NCBI RefSeq assembly: GCF_001612765.1
Contig: NZ_BDBB01000007.1
Span: 124,001 to 188,000 of the forward strand
From: Nocardia arthritidis NBRC 100137
GTDB lineage: Bacteria > Actinomycetota > Actinomycetes > Mycobacteriales > Mycobacteriaceae
Direction of reading: 5' to 3'
DNA: 64,000 nucleotides
Part shown: positions 1 to 9,448 of the stretch, one piece after another
How positions within the stretch are numbered: the first letter of the stretch is position 1
Layout: every line of letters begins with the position of its first letter
The notes under the pieces: generated by a model
The model's database searches: none
What the model was told of the DNA's origin: nothing
The model's input: only the letters and a program-made list of their open reading frames with translations
Translations under genes and position numbers: made by a program

Positions 1-897
<897 letters not shown>

Positions 898-905
898 GAC
901 ATTAA

Positions 906-920
906 TGATAACGATTTTCA
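906..920. promoter_or_regulatory. Zur-like (Fur-family) operator
   Basis: TGATAACGATTTTCA has the 7-1-7 inverted-repeat architecture of Fur-family boxes (TGATAAC / ATTTTCA) and is close to the actinobacterial Zur consensus TGAAAATGATTTTCA. It lies directly upstream of the CobW-type GTPase start (897) and about 70 bases from the divergent thiD start. Assignment to Zur rather than another Fur-family protein rests on the gene type it precedes. Confidence 0.65.
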
Positions 921-987
921 TTTGCTGTCCGCGGGCGGGTTGCGGTTGCCGGTGGCCGCCGGACCGGCTCGCCGTAGGGTTTGTGTC

Positions 988-1833
988 GTGAAACTGCTGC
1001 CATTGCCCGCCGAGGGGCAGACCCCCGTCCGGGCGCTCACCATCGCCGGTACCGATTCCGGCGGAGGCGCCGGAATCCAAGCCGATACCCGCACCATGAC
1101 GCTGTGTGGTGTGCACGCACTGGTGGCCGTCGCGGCGGTGACGGTGCAGAACACGGTGGGCGTCAGCGGCTTTCACGAGATTCCGCCGCAGGTCGTGGCC
1201 GATCAAGTGCGCTCGGTGACCACGGACATCGGCGTCGGCGCCGCGAAGACCGGCATGCTCGCCTCCACCGCGATCATCGAAGCGGTCGCGGCGGTGTGCC
1301 AGGAGGTCGGCATCGGTCGCGACGGCGACATTCCGCTGGTCGTCGATCCTGTCGCAGCCTCGATGCACGGCGATCCGCTGCTGCACGCCGAGGCGCTCGA
1401 CGCGCTGCGCAGCACCCTGATCCCACTCGCCACCGTGGTGACACCGAACCTCGACGAGGTCCGCCTGCTCACGGGTATCGACGTCGACGACGAGGATTCG
1501 GCGCGGCGCGCGGCCGAGGCGCTGCACAAGCTCGGGCCGCGGTGGGCGATCGTCAAGGGCGGGCACCTGCGCTCCTCCGAGTACAGCACCGACCTGCTGT
1601 TCGACGGCGAGCGATTCCTCGAGTTCACCGCCCCGCGCATCGCGACCGGCAACGACCACGGCGGCGGTGACACGCTGGCCGCCGCGACCGCCTGCGCGCT
1701 GGCCCACGGCTATTCGGTACCCGAAGCGGTCGAGTTCGCCAAGGAGTGGACCTACCGCTGCCTGGCCGCGTCCTACGATCTGGGCGCGGGCCACGGACCG
1801 GTGTCCCCGCTGTGGCGGTTGCATGAAAACTGA
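988..1833 (+). CDS. thiD: Hydroxymethylpyrimidine/phosphomethylpyrimidine kinase ThiD
   Basis: This 281-residue protein phosphorylates HMP and HMP-phosphate to HMP pyrophosphate, the pyrimidine half of thiamine, in the cytoplasm. The N-terminus [18 protein letters not shown] is the classic ThiD substrate loop. [26 protein letters not shown] and the C-terminal anion-hole region [13 protein letters not shown] follow in ribokinase-fold order. The last motif normally reads G(T/S)xH GxGCT, so the N before DHGGGD is slightly unusual. The frame is open far upstream, but homology begins only after the GTG at 988, so that start was chosen. It is divergent from the CobW gene. The other thi genes of the window lie at 25-28 kb. 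Confidence 0.93.
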   Translation: MKLLPLPAEGQTPVRALTIAGTDSGGGAGIQADTRTMTLCGVHALVAVAAVTVQNTVGVSGFHEIPPQVVADQVRSVTTDIGVGAAKTGMLASTAIIEAVAAVCQEVGIGRDGDIPLVVDPVAASMHGDPLLHAEALDALRSTLIPLATVVTPNLDEVRLLTGIDVDDEDSARRAAEALHKLGPRWAIVKGGHLRSSEYSTDLLFDGERFLEFTAPRIATGNDHGGGDTLAAATACALAHGYSVPEAVEFAKEWTYRCLAASYDLGAGHGPVSPLWRLHEN

Positions 1834-1993
1834 GCCTGGCAACCGCGCGGCGCACGCCATTTCTTGTCGGTGGGCGCTGCGATACTGAGGACGTCGCCGA
1901 CACGGATGGCTTCAACGGCGAGGCGATCGGAACAACGACGTTCGGCGTGGATGCGGCGAAGACCTCGGCGCCCGGCCCGGGGGGCGCTGGCGG

Positions 1994-2716
1994 TCACATA
2001 GCGGAAAAGGCGCGGTGCAGCGGAAGCTCGGCTGCGATCGCGATGCCGTGCAGCCGAGCGCTGGCCGCCACGAGCGCGAAGATGATCTCGCTCAGATAGG
2101 CGGCGAACTGCTCGACCGGCATGGCGGGCGGCTCCACCCGGTGCACCCCCAGCCACCAATCGGTGGCCGAGGCCACCGTACCGAAGATCGAGTAGATCAC
2201 CAGTTCCGCGCTCGCGACCTGCATCGACTCCTCGTCCACGGCACCGGCGAACAAATCGGCGGCGCGGCGGGCGGACTGCCGGGCCGATTGCAGCGCTCGG
2301 TCGGCGTCGTCGGAGCGTTGCGTGAAATGGCTGTGCAGCATGAACCGGAAGACATTCGGCTGCCGCGACACCACCTGCGCGTATTCGGACGCGGCGCGGC
2401 GCACCAGGTCAGCGGCCGAGTCGCCGGTCAGATCGAAACTGGTCATGATCTGTTCCCAGAGCATGTCGCGCACCCGGTCGACGATCGCGTTGTAGAGGTC
2501 GGTCTTGTCTTCGAAATGGCGATACAGCTTCGGTTTGGCCGCGCCCGCCTCCTTGGCGATATCGCCCATGCTGACCGCGGGGCCGAACTTGTCGAGCGCG
2601 CGGAAAGCCGCGTCCACGAATTCCTCGCGCACCTTCCGGCGATGCTCGCGCCAGCGCTCGGTGCGCGCGTCCACACGTTTGCGCGGCGGGTCGTCTTCCG
2701 TCCGGCCGCTGAGCAT
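1994..2716 (-). CDS. TetR-family transcriptional regulator
   Basis: A protein of about 240 residues with an N-terminal TetR helix-turn-helix: FVDAAFRALDKFGPAVSMGD then IAKEAGAAKPKLYRHFEDKT, in which the recognition helix with the YxHF motif is clear. The C-terminal ligand domain is not diagnostic. The unusually basic N-terminal extension (DPPRKRVDARTERWREHRRK) precedes the domain. The start is the ATG at 2716; a GTG one codon upstream is equally possible. It converges with thiD and is followed upstream on the same strand by a 31-residue microprotein gene. Target genes and ligand are unknown. Confidence 0.85.
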   Translation of the reverse strand: MLSGRTEDDPPRKRVDARTERWREHRRKVREEFVDAAFRALDKFGPAVSMGDIAKEAGAAKPKLYRHFEDKTDLYNAIVDRVRDMLWEQIMTSFDLTGDSAADLVRRAASEYAQVVSRQPNVFRFMLHSHFTQRSDDADRALQSARQSARRAADLFAGAVDEESMQVASAELVIYSIFGTVASATDWWLGVHRVEPPAMPVEQFAAYLSEIIFALVAASARLHGIAIAAELPLHRAFSAM

Positions 2717-2786
2717 CACGAATCCGGATGCTACCTGTCGACCCGGGTATCGAGACCCGCCCGTCGGCCGGGTCCCGTCCCACCGG

Positions 2787-2882
2787 TCAGTGCTTGCTGG
2801 AACCAGCGCCGCTGTCGCCCGCGGTCTTGGCCTTCTTCTCCGCTCGCTTTTCCTTCAGGGACTTCCCGGATTTCTTGGACAT
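2787..2882 (-). CDS. 31-residue lysine-rich microprotein
   Basis: A short frame encodes a 31-residue peptide that begins MSKKSGKSLKEKRAEKKAK and ends GAGSSKH before a TGA. About one third of the residues are Lys/Arg, and a helix rich in K and E is predicted by eye. I recall similarly sized peptides with the MSKKSGKSLKEKRA start in many actinomycetes, always of unknown role, which is the main reason for calling it real. No strong Shine-Dalgarno sequence is visible upstream. It lies between the TetR gene and the divergent glycosyltransferase gene. It is too short for default gene finders. Confidence 0.6.
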   Translation of the reverse strand: MSKKSGKSLKEKRAEKKAKTAGDSGAGSSKH

Positions 2883-3064
2883 CGAACTGCGCGGAGATTT
2901 GTCGGACAAACGTGGTCCTTTGCTCGGAGAACCTGAATGGTCCCGCTGTCATAGACCGTACGCTACGGGGCCTGTCCGCGGCGTGATCCGGCTCGGGCGG
3001 ACCCCCAGGAACCTCACAGCTGAGGCCCAGCACCGTGGCAGCGTAGCCGTCGAATGTAGTTCGC

Positions 3065-4342
3065 ATGACCGAGACCTTGACCGTCGCGGCGGCGGAACGG
3101 ACCGAGACCACGGGTGCGCCCGTGCTGGACGTGGTGATACCCGTCTACAACGAAGAGACCGACCTCGGCGTGTGCGTCCGCAGACTGCACGCCTACCTGC
3201 GCGACGGGTTCCCCTTCCCGGCGCGCATCACGGTCGCCGACAACGCGAGCACCGACGACACGCTACAGGTCGCCCAATTGCTCGCCGAAGAATTGGACGA
3301 CGTGCGGGTGGTGCACCTGTCCGCCAAAGGACGCGGGCGGGCGCTGCGAGCGGTGTGGGAACGCTCCGACGCGCAGGTGGTCGCCTATATGGACGTCGAC
3401 CTGTCCACCGACTTGAACGCGCTGCTGCCCCTGGTCGCACCGCTGATCACCGGGCATTCCGACCTGGCCATCGGCACCCGGCTCGACGCCGCGTCCCGCG
3501 TGGTGCGCGGGCCCAAACGCGAGATCATCTCGCGCTGCTACAACTTGCTGCTGAAAGCCTCACTGCGCGCGCACTTCTCCGACGCCCAGTGCGGCTTCAA
3601 GGCCATGCGCACCGATGTCGCGCGCCGCCTGCTGCCGCTGGTGCACGACGGCGAGTGGTTCTTCGACACCGAATTGCTGGTGCTCGCCGAGCGGGCGGGA
3701 CTGCGCATTCACGAGGTTCCGGTGGACTGGATCGATGATCCGGACAGCCGCGTCGACATCATCGACACCGCGCGCAAAGACATGCTCGGCATCTGGCGGC
3801 TCGGCCGGGCGCTGGCCACCGGCACGCTGCCGCTCGAGGAACTACGCCGGTCGGTGGGCCGGGAACCGCTGGTGCCGGGGGTGCCGCTGGGCATGGTCGG
3901 GCAACTCGTGCGGTTCGCCATCGTCGGCGTGCTCAGCACGCTGGCCTATCTGCTGCTGTACGTGCTGTTGCAGCCGCTCGCCGGCGCGCAGGTGGCGAAT
4001 TTCGCGGCGCTGCTGATCACGGCGGTGGGCAATACCGCCGCCAACCGGGCCTTCACCTTCGGCGTGCGCGGCTCGAACGGAGCCGTGTCGCATCAGTTCC
4101 AAGGGCTGGTGATCTTCGGCATCGGGTTGGCGCTCACCAGCGGATCGTTGTTCGCGCTGCATCGGTGGGCGCCGGACGCCTCGGTGCACCTGGAGCTGTT
4201 CGTCCTGGTGGTGGCCAATCTGGTGGCGACGCTGTTGCGGTTCGTCGGGTTGCGCTGGGTGTTCCGCGACAGCGGAGGTGACGGCGCGCCGAGCGCACCG
4301 GCTCTCGTCGGTGCCGGGAGCTCCGCCGAGGGAGACCGTTGA
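3065..4342 (+). CDS. GT2 glycosyltransferase fused to a GtrA-type membrane domain
   Basis: A 425-residue fusion. Residues about 20-265 form a GT-A family 2 transferase of the dolichyl/polyprenyl-phosphate sugar synthase type: VVIPVYNEE, VADNASTDDT, the metal-binding YMDVDLSTDL and QCGFKAMRTD. Residues about 275-400 contain four hydrophobic helices of a GtrA domain (LVRFAIVGVLSTLAYLLLY, then ALLITAVGNTAANRAFTF). Such proteins make or flip a lipid-linked hexose for use outside the membrane. The ATGA stop/start overlap with the next gene, a GT39-like transferase, pairs a donor-making enzyme with a donor-using enzyme, as in the ykcC-ykcB arrangement of Bacillus. The sugar and acceptor are unknown. 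Confidence 0.88.
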   Translation: MTETLTVAAAERTETTGAPVLDVVIPVYNEETDLGVCVRRLHAYLRDGFPFPARITVADNASTDDTLQVAQLLAEELDDVRVVHLSAKGRGRALRAVWERSDAQVVAYMDVDLSTDLNALLPLVAPLITGHSDLAIGTRLDAASRVVRGPKREIISRCYNLLLKASLRAHFSDAQCGFKAMRTDVARRLLPLVHDGEWFFDTELLVLAERAGLRIHEVPVDWIDDPDSRVDIIDTARKDMLGIWRLGRALATGTLPLEELRRSVGREPLVPGVPLGMVGQLVRFAIVGVLSTLAYLLLYVLLQPLAGAQVANFAALLITAVGNTAANRAFTFGVRGSNGAVSHQFQGLVIFGIGLALTSGSLFALHRWAPDASVHLELFVLVVANLVATLLRFVGLRWVFRDSGGDGAPSAPALVGAGSSAEGDR

Positions 4343-6534
4343 TGACGGCGACGCTCACCGCGCAACCCGCCGCGACCGAACCGCAGCCGAGGACCCGCCG
4401 GAACTGGGAGTATCCGGCGCTGGCGGCACTACTGATCGGCACGGCGGTGGCGTATCTGTGCAACCTGAGCGCCAACGGCTGGGCGAATTCGTTCTACTCG
4501 GCTGCGGTGCAGGCGGGTTCGGTCTCGTGGAAGGCGTTCTTCTTCGGATCCTCCGACGCGGCGAACTCGATCACCGTGGACAAACCGCCCGCCTCACTGT
4601 GGCTGATGGAGCTGTCGGTGCGGGCCTTCGGGCTGGACAGCTGGAGCATCCTGGTGCCGGAGGTGCTGCTCGGGGTGGCCGGTGTGGCCCTGCTGTGGGC
4701 GACGGTGCGCAGGCCGTTCGGGCCCGCGGCCGGATTGCTCGCCGGGTTGGCGCTGGCGGTGACGCCCGTCGCGGCGCTGATGTTCCGGTTCAACAATCCC
4801 GAGGCGCTGCTGGTGTTCCTGATGGTCGCGGCCGCCTGGGCGATGACGCGGGCGGTGGAGGACGGCCGCTGGCGCTGGCTGGTCCTGACCGGCGCGCTGA
4901 TCGGCTTCGGTTTCCTCACCAAGCAATTGCAGGTACTGCTGGTGGTTCCGGCGCTCGCGCTGACCTACTCGATCGCGGGCCCGCCGAAACTCGGTACGCG
5001 CATCCTGCAACTCTTCGCCGCCGCGGCCGCGATGGTGGTGGCCGCGGGCTGGTGGTTGCTGGCGGTCGAACTGTGGCCCGCCTCGTCACGTCCGTGGATC
5101 GGCGGCTCGCAGGACAACTCGATCCTGGAACTCACCTTCGGCTACAACGGGCTGGGCCGGCTCAACGGCAACGAGCGCGGCAGCGTCGGACCGGGCGGCG
5201 ACCTTCCGCCGGGCGGCAACGGCATGTGGGGAAGCACCGGCATCACACGGATGTTCGAACCGGCGCAAGGCGGTCAGATCGCGTGGCTGATCCCCGCCGC
5301 GCTGGTCGCGCTCGTCGTGGGAATCCTGCTGCGCGGCAAAGCGGCTCGCACCGATCCGCAGCGCGCCGCGCTCGTCCTCTGGGGCGGATGGCTGCTGGGG
5401 ACCGGTCTGGTCTTCAGCTTCATGGCCGGCATCTTCCACCAGTACTACACCGTGGCCCTGGCTCCGGCCATCGCCGCGCTCGTCGGCGCGGGCTCGGTGC
5501 TGTCGTGGCGGGGACGGCACCGGCTGTGGGTGCGGTTGGCGTCGGCGCTCGCGGTGGGCCTCACCACGGCGACCGCCTGGATGCTGTTGTCCCGCAGTCC
5601 GGAATGGCAGTCGTGGCTGCGCTGGACGGTGCTGGTCGTCGGCGTGATCGCGACGCTCGCCGTGCTCTTGCCCGCGCCGCGCAAGCTCGCCGTGGCGTCG
5701 GCGCTGGCCGTGGCGTTCACCTTCCTGGCCGGACCGGTCGCCTACGCCGTCGACACCATCGCGACGCCGCACGCGGGTTCGATTCCTTCGGCCGGGCCGA
5801 ACGTCGCGATGCGAGGCCGGCCACCGTGGGGCGAGGGAATGCCGGGGATGAATCGCCGCATGCCGGACGGAACCGGGACCACTGGCCGCGATGGAGCCGG
5901 ACAGGTGCCGGGCGGTATACCGCCGGATGGGCGATCGCCGGGAACGGGCCCGCAGGGCACGACATCGGACGGCCGGATTCCTCAACCGGGCAGTGCACCC
6001 GGCGGACAGATTCCGGACGGCACGGGCACACCGCCTGGTACCGCGCCACAGGGCGACGGCACGATGATCCCGCCCGGAATGATGCCCGATGGGCAGGGAA
6101 TCCCGCCGATGCAGGGTATGCCTGGCGCGCCCGGAGACGGCGGTCCCGGCCCCAACGGCGGCGGAATCGGCGGCCTGCTCGGGGCGAGCGAACCCAGCGC
6201 CCAGGTCGTGTCCCTGCTCGAGCAGAACGGCGGCGACTACACCTGGGTGGCCGCGGCCATCGGCTCGAACAGCGCCGCGGGGTTGCAGCTGGCCACCGAA
6301 CTGCCCGTGATGCCCATCGGCGGTTTCAACGGCAGCGATCCCTCCCCGACGCTGGAGCAGTTCAAGCAGTATGTCGCCGAGGGGAAGATCCATTACTTCG
6401 TCGGCGGCGGGCGGGGCGGGCCGGGTTCGTCCGACTCCTCCCCCAGCGCCCAGATCACGCAGTGGGTTCAGGAGAACTTCACCGCCACCCAGGTGGACGG
6501 GGTCACTTTGTACGACCTGACCGCCGCCCACTGA
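4342..6534 (+). CDS. GT39/ArnT-like polytopic glycosyltransferase with Gly/Pro-rich loop
   Basis: A 730-residue membrane protein. The N-terminal two thirds contains around ten hydrophobic helices and the PMT/ArnT-type first loop, with FYSAAVQAGSVSWKAFFFG and ITVDKPPASLWLMELSV, where the acidic DKPP motif is typical of the YkcB group. Residues about 490-620 are an extraordinary stretch of Gly, Pro, Asp and Met (MPGMNRRMPDGTG, QGIPPMQGMPGAPGDGGP), followed by a compact extracytoplasmic domain (VVSLLEQNGGDYTWVAAAIG) common in this family. Translation is coupled to the GT2-GtrA gene by an ATGA overlap; a TTG precedes the ATG. It is predicted to transfer a sugar from a polyprenyl carrier on the outer face of the membrane. 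Substrate is unknown. Confidence 0.86.
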   Translation: MTATLTAQPAATEPQPRTRRNWEYPALAALLIGTAVAYLCNLSANGWANSFYSAAVQAGSVSWKAFFFGSSDAANSITVDKPPASLWLMELSVRAFGLDSWSILVPEVLLGVAGVALLWATVRRPFGPAAGLLAGLALAVTPVAALMFRFNNPEALLVFLMVAAAWAMTRAVEDGRWRWLVLTGALIGFGFLTKQLQVLLVVPALALTYSIAGPPKLGTRILQLFAAAAAMVVAAGWWLLAVELWPASSRPWIGGSQDNSILELTFGYNGLGRLNGNERGSVGPGGDLPPGGNGMWGSTGITRMFEPAQGGQIAWLIPAALVALVVGILLRGKAARTDPQRAALVLWGGWLLGTGLVFSFMAGIFHQYYTVALAPAIAALVGAGSVLSWRGRHRLWVRLASALAVGLTTATAWMLLSRSPEWQSWLRWTVLVVGVIATLAVLLPAPRKLAVASALAVAFTFLAGPVAYAVDTIATPHAGSIPSAGPNVAMRGRPPWGEGMPGMNRRMPDGTGTTGRDGAGQVPGGIPPDGRSPGTGPQGTTSDGRIPQPGSAPGGQIPDGTGTPPGTAPQGDGTMIPPGMMPDGQGIPPMQGMPGAPGDGGPGPNGGGIGGLLGASEPSAQVVSLLEQNGGDYTWVAAAIGSNSAAGLQLATELPVMPIGGFNGSDPSPTLEQFKQYVAEGKIHYFVGGGRGGPGSSDSSPSAQITQWVQENFTATQVDGVTLYDLTAAH

Positions 6535-6878
6535 ACCGCGCGATGCGATCCTGTCGCCCTGCATTCCCCGGGGCCGCATCGCCTCCCGGTGTTCAGCGCG
6601 TCCCCTGCACCCGCTGAACACCGCATCCGCACCGGCGTCATATACCTCGGCGCCGGTGCGGATCGCGTTGCGCGATAATCACCTTTCCTGGTCACGACCC
6701 CGCGAATGCGCGCGGGGCACAGCGGTGGAACGTCGAACATGTGACCGGCCCCGATGATTCGCGCGCCCGCTCTTGGCATCCCGCAAAACTCCAGCGATGA
6801 TGATCGGACGCGTGACGGCTCCGGGCCGGTAGCCGGACCATCAGCTCACGTGTCCACCACGAACTTTCAGGGATACAG
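6535..6878. other. 344-base intergenic stretch, no gene seen
   Basis: No frame with protein-like composition was found on either strand. The only structure is the hairpin at 6625-6663. Confidence 0.6.
6625..6663 (+). terminator. Hairpin terminator candidate after glycosyltransferase pair
   Basis: ATCCGCACCGGCG at 6625-6637 is perfectly complementary to CGCCGGTGCGGAT at 6651-6663, giving a 13-bp stem with a 13-base loop, about 90 bases after the stop of the GT39-like gene. There is no T-tract, which is common for terminators of high-G+C actinomycetes. Confidence 0.6.
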
Positions 6879-7244
6879 TTGAACGCTTTCATGAAGCTGG
6901 CCGTGACGGTGATCAGCGCACTGGTCGCAACCGCGCTCACCGTCGGATTCGCCGCCACCGCGTCGGCGGCCCCCGCCGACCGGGCCGAGCCGATCGCCGC
7001 GGCGACCGGCGAACCCCCGCAGGTGACCTATATCAAGGCATGCCTGCCGCCCGGCGACACCATCGAACTGCGCACAGGAATCGGCGCGGCGATCGGCGCC
7101 GCCATCGGCGCGCTCGTCGGCCTGCCCGTCTTCTTCGTCGGCGCGATCCCCGGCGCGATCATCGTCGGCCTGATCGGCGCCGCCATCGGAGCCTCCTCCT
7201 ACGCCATCGATTCGGGACGGCTCGAGCAGCAAGGTCTGTGCTGA
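6879..7244 (+). CDS. Small exported protein with glycine-zipper hydrophobic segment
   Basis: A 121-residue protein with a signal peptide (MKLAVTVISALVATALTVG, then ATASAAPAD with an AxA cleavage site near residue 31) and a mature part with a glycine-zipper helix pair: GIGAAIGAAIGALVG and GAIIVGLIGAAIGASSYAID. Two cysteines (KACLPP and the C-terminal QGLC) could form a disulfide. The TTG at 6879 has GGGA 5-6 bases upstream; the ATG at 6891 would remove four residues and is an alternative start. I recognise this only as a type of small secreted protein frequent in Nocardia. The zipper suggests membrane insertion or oligomerisation. Function is unknown. Confidence 0.75.
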   Translation: MNAFMKLAVTVISALVATALTVGFAATASAAPADRAEPIAAATGEPPQVTYIKACLPPGDTIELRTGIGAAIGAAIGALVGLPVFFVGAIPGAIIVGLIGAAIGASSYAIDSGRLEQQGLC

Positions 7245-7299
7245 CCGGCGCGGCGTTCGCCACGCCGCGATGCGCGGGCCGCTCCGCGAGCGCCGCAGG

Positions 7300-7857
7300 T
7301 CAATCGCTCCCGGCGGCCAGCGCGCGCACCAGCCGGTCCAACGCGGGGCGTGGATCGAAGTCCGCCGCCGGGTTCACCAACTGATGCAGGATGATCCCGT
7401 CGAGTTGGTCGACCAGGATCCGCGCCTCCGCCCGATCCGCGCCGACATCCGCCAGCAGCGTCGCGGTCCATTCGGTCAGCCGCAGATGTCCTCGGCGGAT
7501 GGTCTCGCGTAGCGCGGGAACGCACTGCGCCTCCAAGAACAGGGCATAGCGGGCCAGGGTGCGCACCCGGTCGCCGCGCACGGCGTGCACGACGAACGCG
7601 GCCATCCCCTCGACGAGTTCGTCGATCGTGCCGGGCGCGGGCTGCCGGGTGAGCGTCTCCCAATCCGCGTAGTCGCGCGCCTCGAGGCGATCGGTGATGC
7701 CGATCAGCAGCGCTTCCCGGGTGCGGAAGTAATTGGACGCCGATCCGGCGGGCATGCCCGCGGCCTCGTCGACCGCACGGTGCGTGAGCGCGCGGGTACC
7801 GCGGGATCCCAGCAGGTCGATCGCCGCGTCCAAGACGAGGTCGCGTTTGGTGGACAC
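7300..7857 (-). CDS. TetR-family transcriptional regulator
   Basis: A 185-residue TetR protein: LVLDAAIDLLGSRGTRALTH, then VDEAAGMPAGSASNYFRTRE as the helix-turn-helix, in the form seen in the TetR_C group that carries SxSNYFxxRE. The ATG at 7857 is followed directly by the HTH, so the start is secure. A palindrome (ACTAC-N4-GTAGT) lies 10-23 bases upstream and is a likely autoregulatory operator. The gene is convergent with the exported glycine-zipper protein and lies downstream of the acyl-CoA operon on the same strand, separated by about 180 bases. Ligand unknown. Confidence 0.85.
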   Translation of the reverse strand: MSTKRDLVLDAAIDLLGSRGTRALTHRAVDEAAGMPAGSASNYFRTREALLIGITDRLEARDYADWETLTRQPAPGTIDELVEGMAAFVVHAVRGDRVRTLARYALFLEAQCVPALRETIRRGHLRLTEWTATLLADVGADRAEARILVDQLDGIILHQLVNPAADFDPRPALDRLVRALAAGSD

Positions 7858-7866
7858 CCTTCGAAT

Positions 7867-7880
7867 ACTACGTAGGTAGT
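7867..7880. promoter_or_regulatory. Palindrome upstream of TetR gene
   Basis: ACTACGTAGGTAGT contains outer arms ACTAC/GTAGT and an inner perfect CTACGTAG. It is 10 bases from the start codon at 7857, where an autoregulatory TetR site would be expected. Confidence 0.5.
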
Positions 7881-8041
7881 GATACAGGTTACAGTTACCC
7901 CTCCTGGCACTACAGAAGTATCGTTAGCCCCGCTTACGGTTTCAGCGTTGCCCGCAGGATCGGCCCGGTCACCATCTCCGGCTCCGATCCCGCCCGACCG
8001 GCGCTCGAGCCACCGCGTCCGGCCCGGTCGCGGGCGCCGGT

Positions 8042-8656
8042 TCAGCGGGAGGCGTGCAAGGCGGCGTGAAGCGTGGCCGCCCACTGTTCGACAATCCGCT
8101 TACGGCGGGCCGAATCGTCGGTGAGAACGTCGGCGAGGCCGAGACCGCGCGCCATGTCCAGGGTCGCCTGCACCAAGTGGTGGGTGACCGGGTCCGAGTC
8201 GTCCACACCCAGGGCTTCGACCGCGCGGCGGTGCGAGGCGCGCCCGAAGCGGGCCTCCAGCGGGACGATCCGCTCCCGCAACACCGGATCGGCGGCGGCG
8301 TGCGTCCAGACTTGCAGGGCCGCCTTGAACAACGGGCTGGTGTAGGACTCGACCAGCCCCGCCACCACCGCCTCGGTACGGGCGAGGCCGTCACCCAGCT
8401 CCGTCAGCGTCGCGGCCTCATGCACCGCCTGCCCGCTGCGGGTGTCGAACATGTACTCCAGCGCGGCGGTGATCAGATCCTCCCTGGTGGGAAAGTGATG
8501 CTGCGCCGCGCCGCGCGACACCCCGGCCCGCTCGGCGACCACGGCGACCGTCGCGGCCGCCCAGCCCATCTCGGCCAGGCAGTCGATGGTCGCCTCGAGC
8601 AGGCGTTGCCGGGTGGCGCGGCTGCGATCCTGCTTGGGTTCGTGGGGTGTCGCCAT
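8042..8656 (-). CDS. TetR regulator, last gene of the acyl-CoA operon
   Basis: A 204-residue TetR protein starting at the ATG at 8656, five bases after the hydratase stop. The HTH is LLEATIDCLAEMGWAAATVA then VVAERAGVSRGAAQHHFPTR, with the HHF motif of the regulators that control acyl-CoA metabolism. A longer open frame upstream overlaps the hydratase gene and has no protein-like features, so it was not used. As the last gene of the operon it probably binds the CAAGCA-N4-TGCTTG palindrome at 17278-17293, upstream of the first gene, with an acyl-CoA intermediate as ligand (inference). Confidence 0.87.
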   Translation of the reverse strand: MATPHEPKQDRSRATRQRLLEATIDCLAEMGWAAATVAVVAERAGVSRGAAQHHFPTREDLITAALEYMFDTRSGQAVHEAATLTELGDGLARTEAVVAGLVESYTSPLFKAALQVWTHAAADPVLRERIVPLEARFGRASHRRAVEALGVDDSDPVTHHLVQATLDMARGLGLADVLTDDSARRKRIVEQWAATLHAALHASR

Positions 8657-8661
8657 GGTCG

Positions 8662-9438
8662 TTATTCTGCCCAGCTCGGCGGGCGGCGCTGCAAAAAGGC
8701 CAGCATGCCCTCGTGCACCTCCGGGGTGCCGAAGAAGCTCGCCGAACGCCGCGCGAGTTCCTCGGCGGAGGCGTCGAACTCGGCGAGGATGCCCGCGTTG
8801 ACCAGTCGCTTGGCCTCCGCCAGCCCTTGCGGGGAGCCTTTGCGCACCTCCGCGCACAGTCGCGCCACCTCGGCCGCCGGGTCGTCGGCGGTGACGGTGA
8901 CCAGGCCGATCTCCTCGGCCACGGCGGCATCGAACTTCTCGCCGGTCAGGTAGTACCGGCCGGCCGCGCGCGGGCTGAGCCTGGGCAGCAGGGTCAGCGA
9001 GATCATGAACGGCGCCAGCCCGATGCGCACCTCGGTGAGCGCGAAACTGCTGGCCGGTCCGGCCACGACGAGGTCGCAGGCCGCCACGATGCCCATGCCG
9101 CCCGCCCGCACGTTGCCGTCGATCCGCGCGATCACCGGCTTCGGAATCTCCACCAGCCTGCGCAGTACGCCGATCATGACCCGGGTGCGCCCGTCGGCGG
9201 CCACGGCCGGATCGGCGTCACTGGCCTCGCTCAGATCGGCGCCCGCGCAGAAGGTGTTGCCGGTGTGCGCGAGCACGATGACGCGCACCTCGTCGTCGGC
9301 GGCCGCGTCGTCGAGCCCGCGCAGCAGCTCGGCGACCAGCTTGGACGACAGCGCGTTGCGGTTGTGCGGCGAATCGAAGGTGAGCGTCGCGACGCCGTCG
9401 CTCACCTCGTAGCGGACGAACGGAGCCGTCTCGGTCAT
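8662..9438 (-). CDS. Enoyl-CoA hydratase, methylglutaconyl-CoA hydratase type
   Basis: A 258-residue crotonase-fold enzyme. DSPHNRNALSS and FCAGADLSE form the oxyanion/CoA region. GGMGIVAACDLVVAG lacks the first catalytic Glu of general enoyl-CoA hydratases, while SFALTEVRIGLAP keeps the second. This combination is characteristic of 3-methylglutaconyl-CoA and isohexenylglutaconyl-CoA hydratases (LiuC/AtuE). In M. tuberculosis the positional equivalent is EchA7. It follows the acyl-CoA dehydrogenase stop by 10 bases and precedes the TetR gene by 5, so it is firmly within the operon. The reaction expected is hydration of the carboxylase product. Confidence 0.88.
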   Translation of the reverse strand: MTETAPFVRYEVSDGVATLTFDSPHNRNALSSKLVAELLRGLDDAAADDEVRVIVLAHTGNTFCAGADLSEASDADPAVAADGRTRVMIGVLRRLVEIPKPVIARIDGNVRAGGMGIVAACDLVVAGPASSFALTEVRIGLAPFMISLTLLPRLSPRAAGRYYLTGEKFDAAVAEEIGLVTVTADDPAAEVARLCAEVRKGSPQGLAEAKRLVNAGILAEFDASAEELARRSASFFGTPEVHEGMLAFLQRRPPSWAE

Positions 9439-9448
9439 GCGCGTCCTC

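Noticed and set aside
2731..3111. Frames on both strands overlapping the 31-residue microprotein
   Set aside because: Neither shows protein-like features, and one overlaps the start of the glycosyltransferase gene.
5086..6621. A 511-codon minus-strand frame opposite the GT39-like gene
   Set aside because: Arg/His/Gln-rich antisense translation without motifs, while the plus strand is a clear membrane enzyme.
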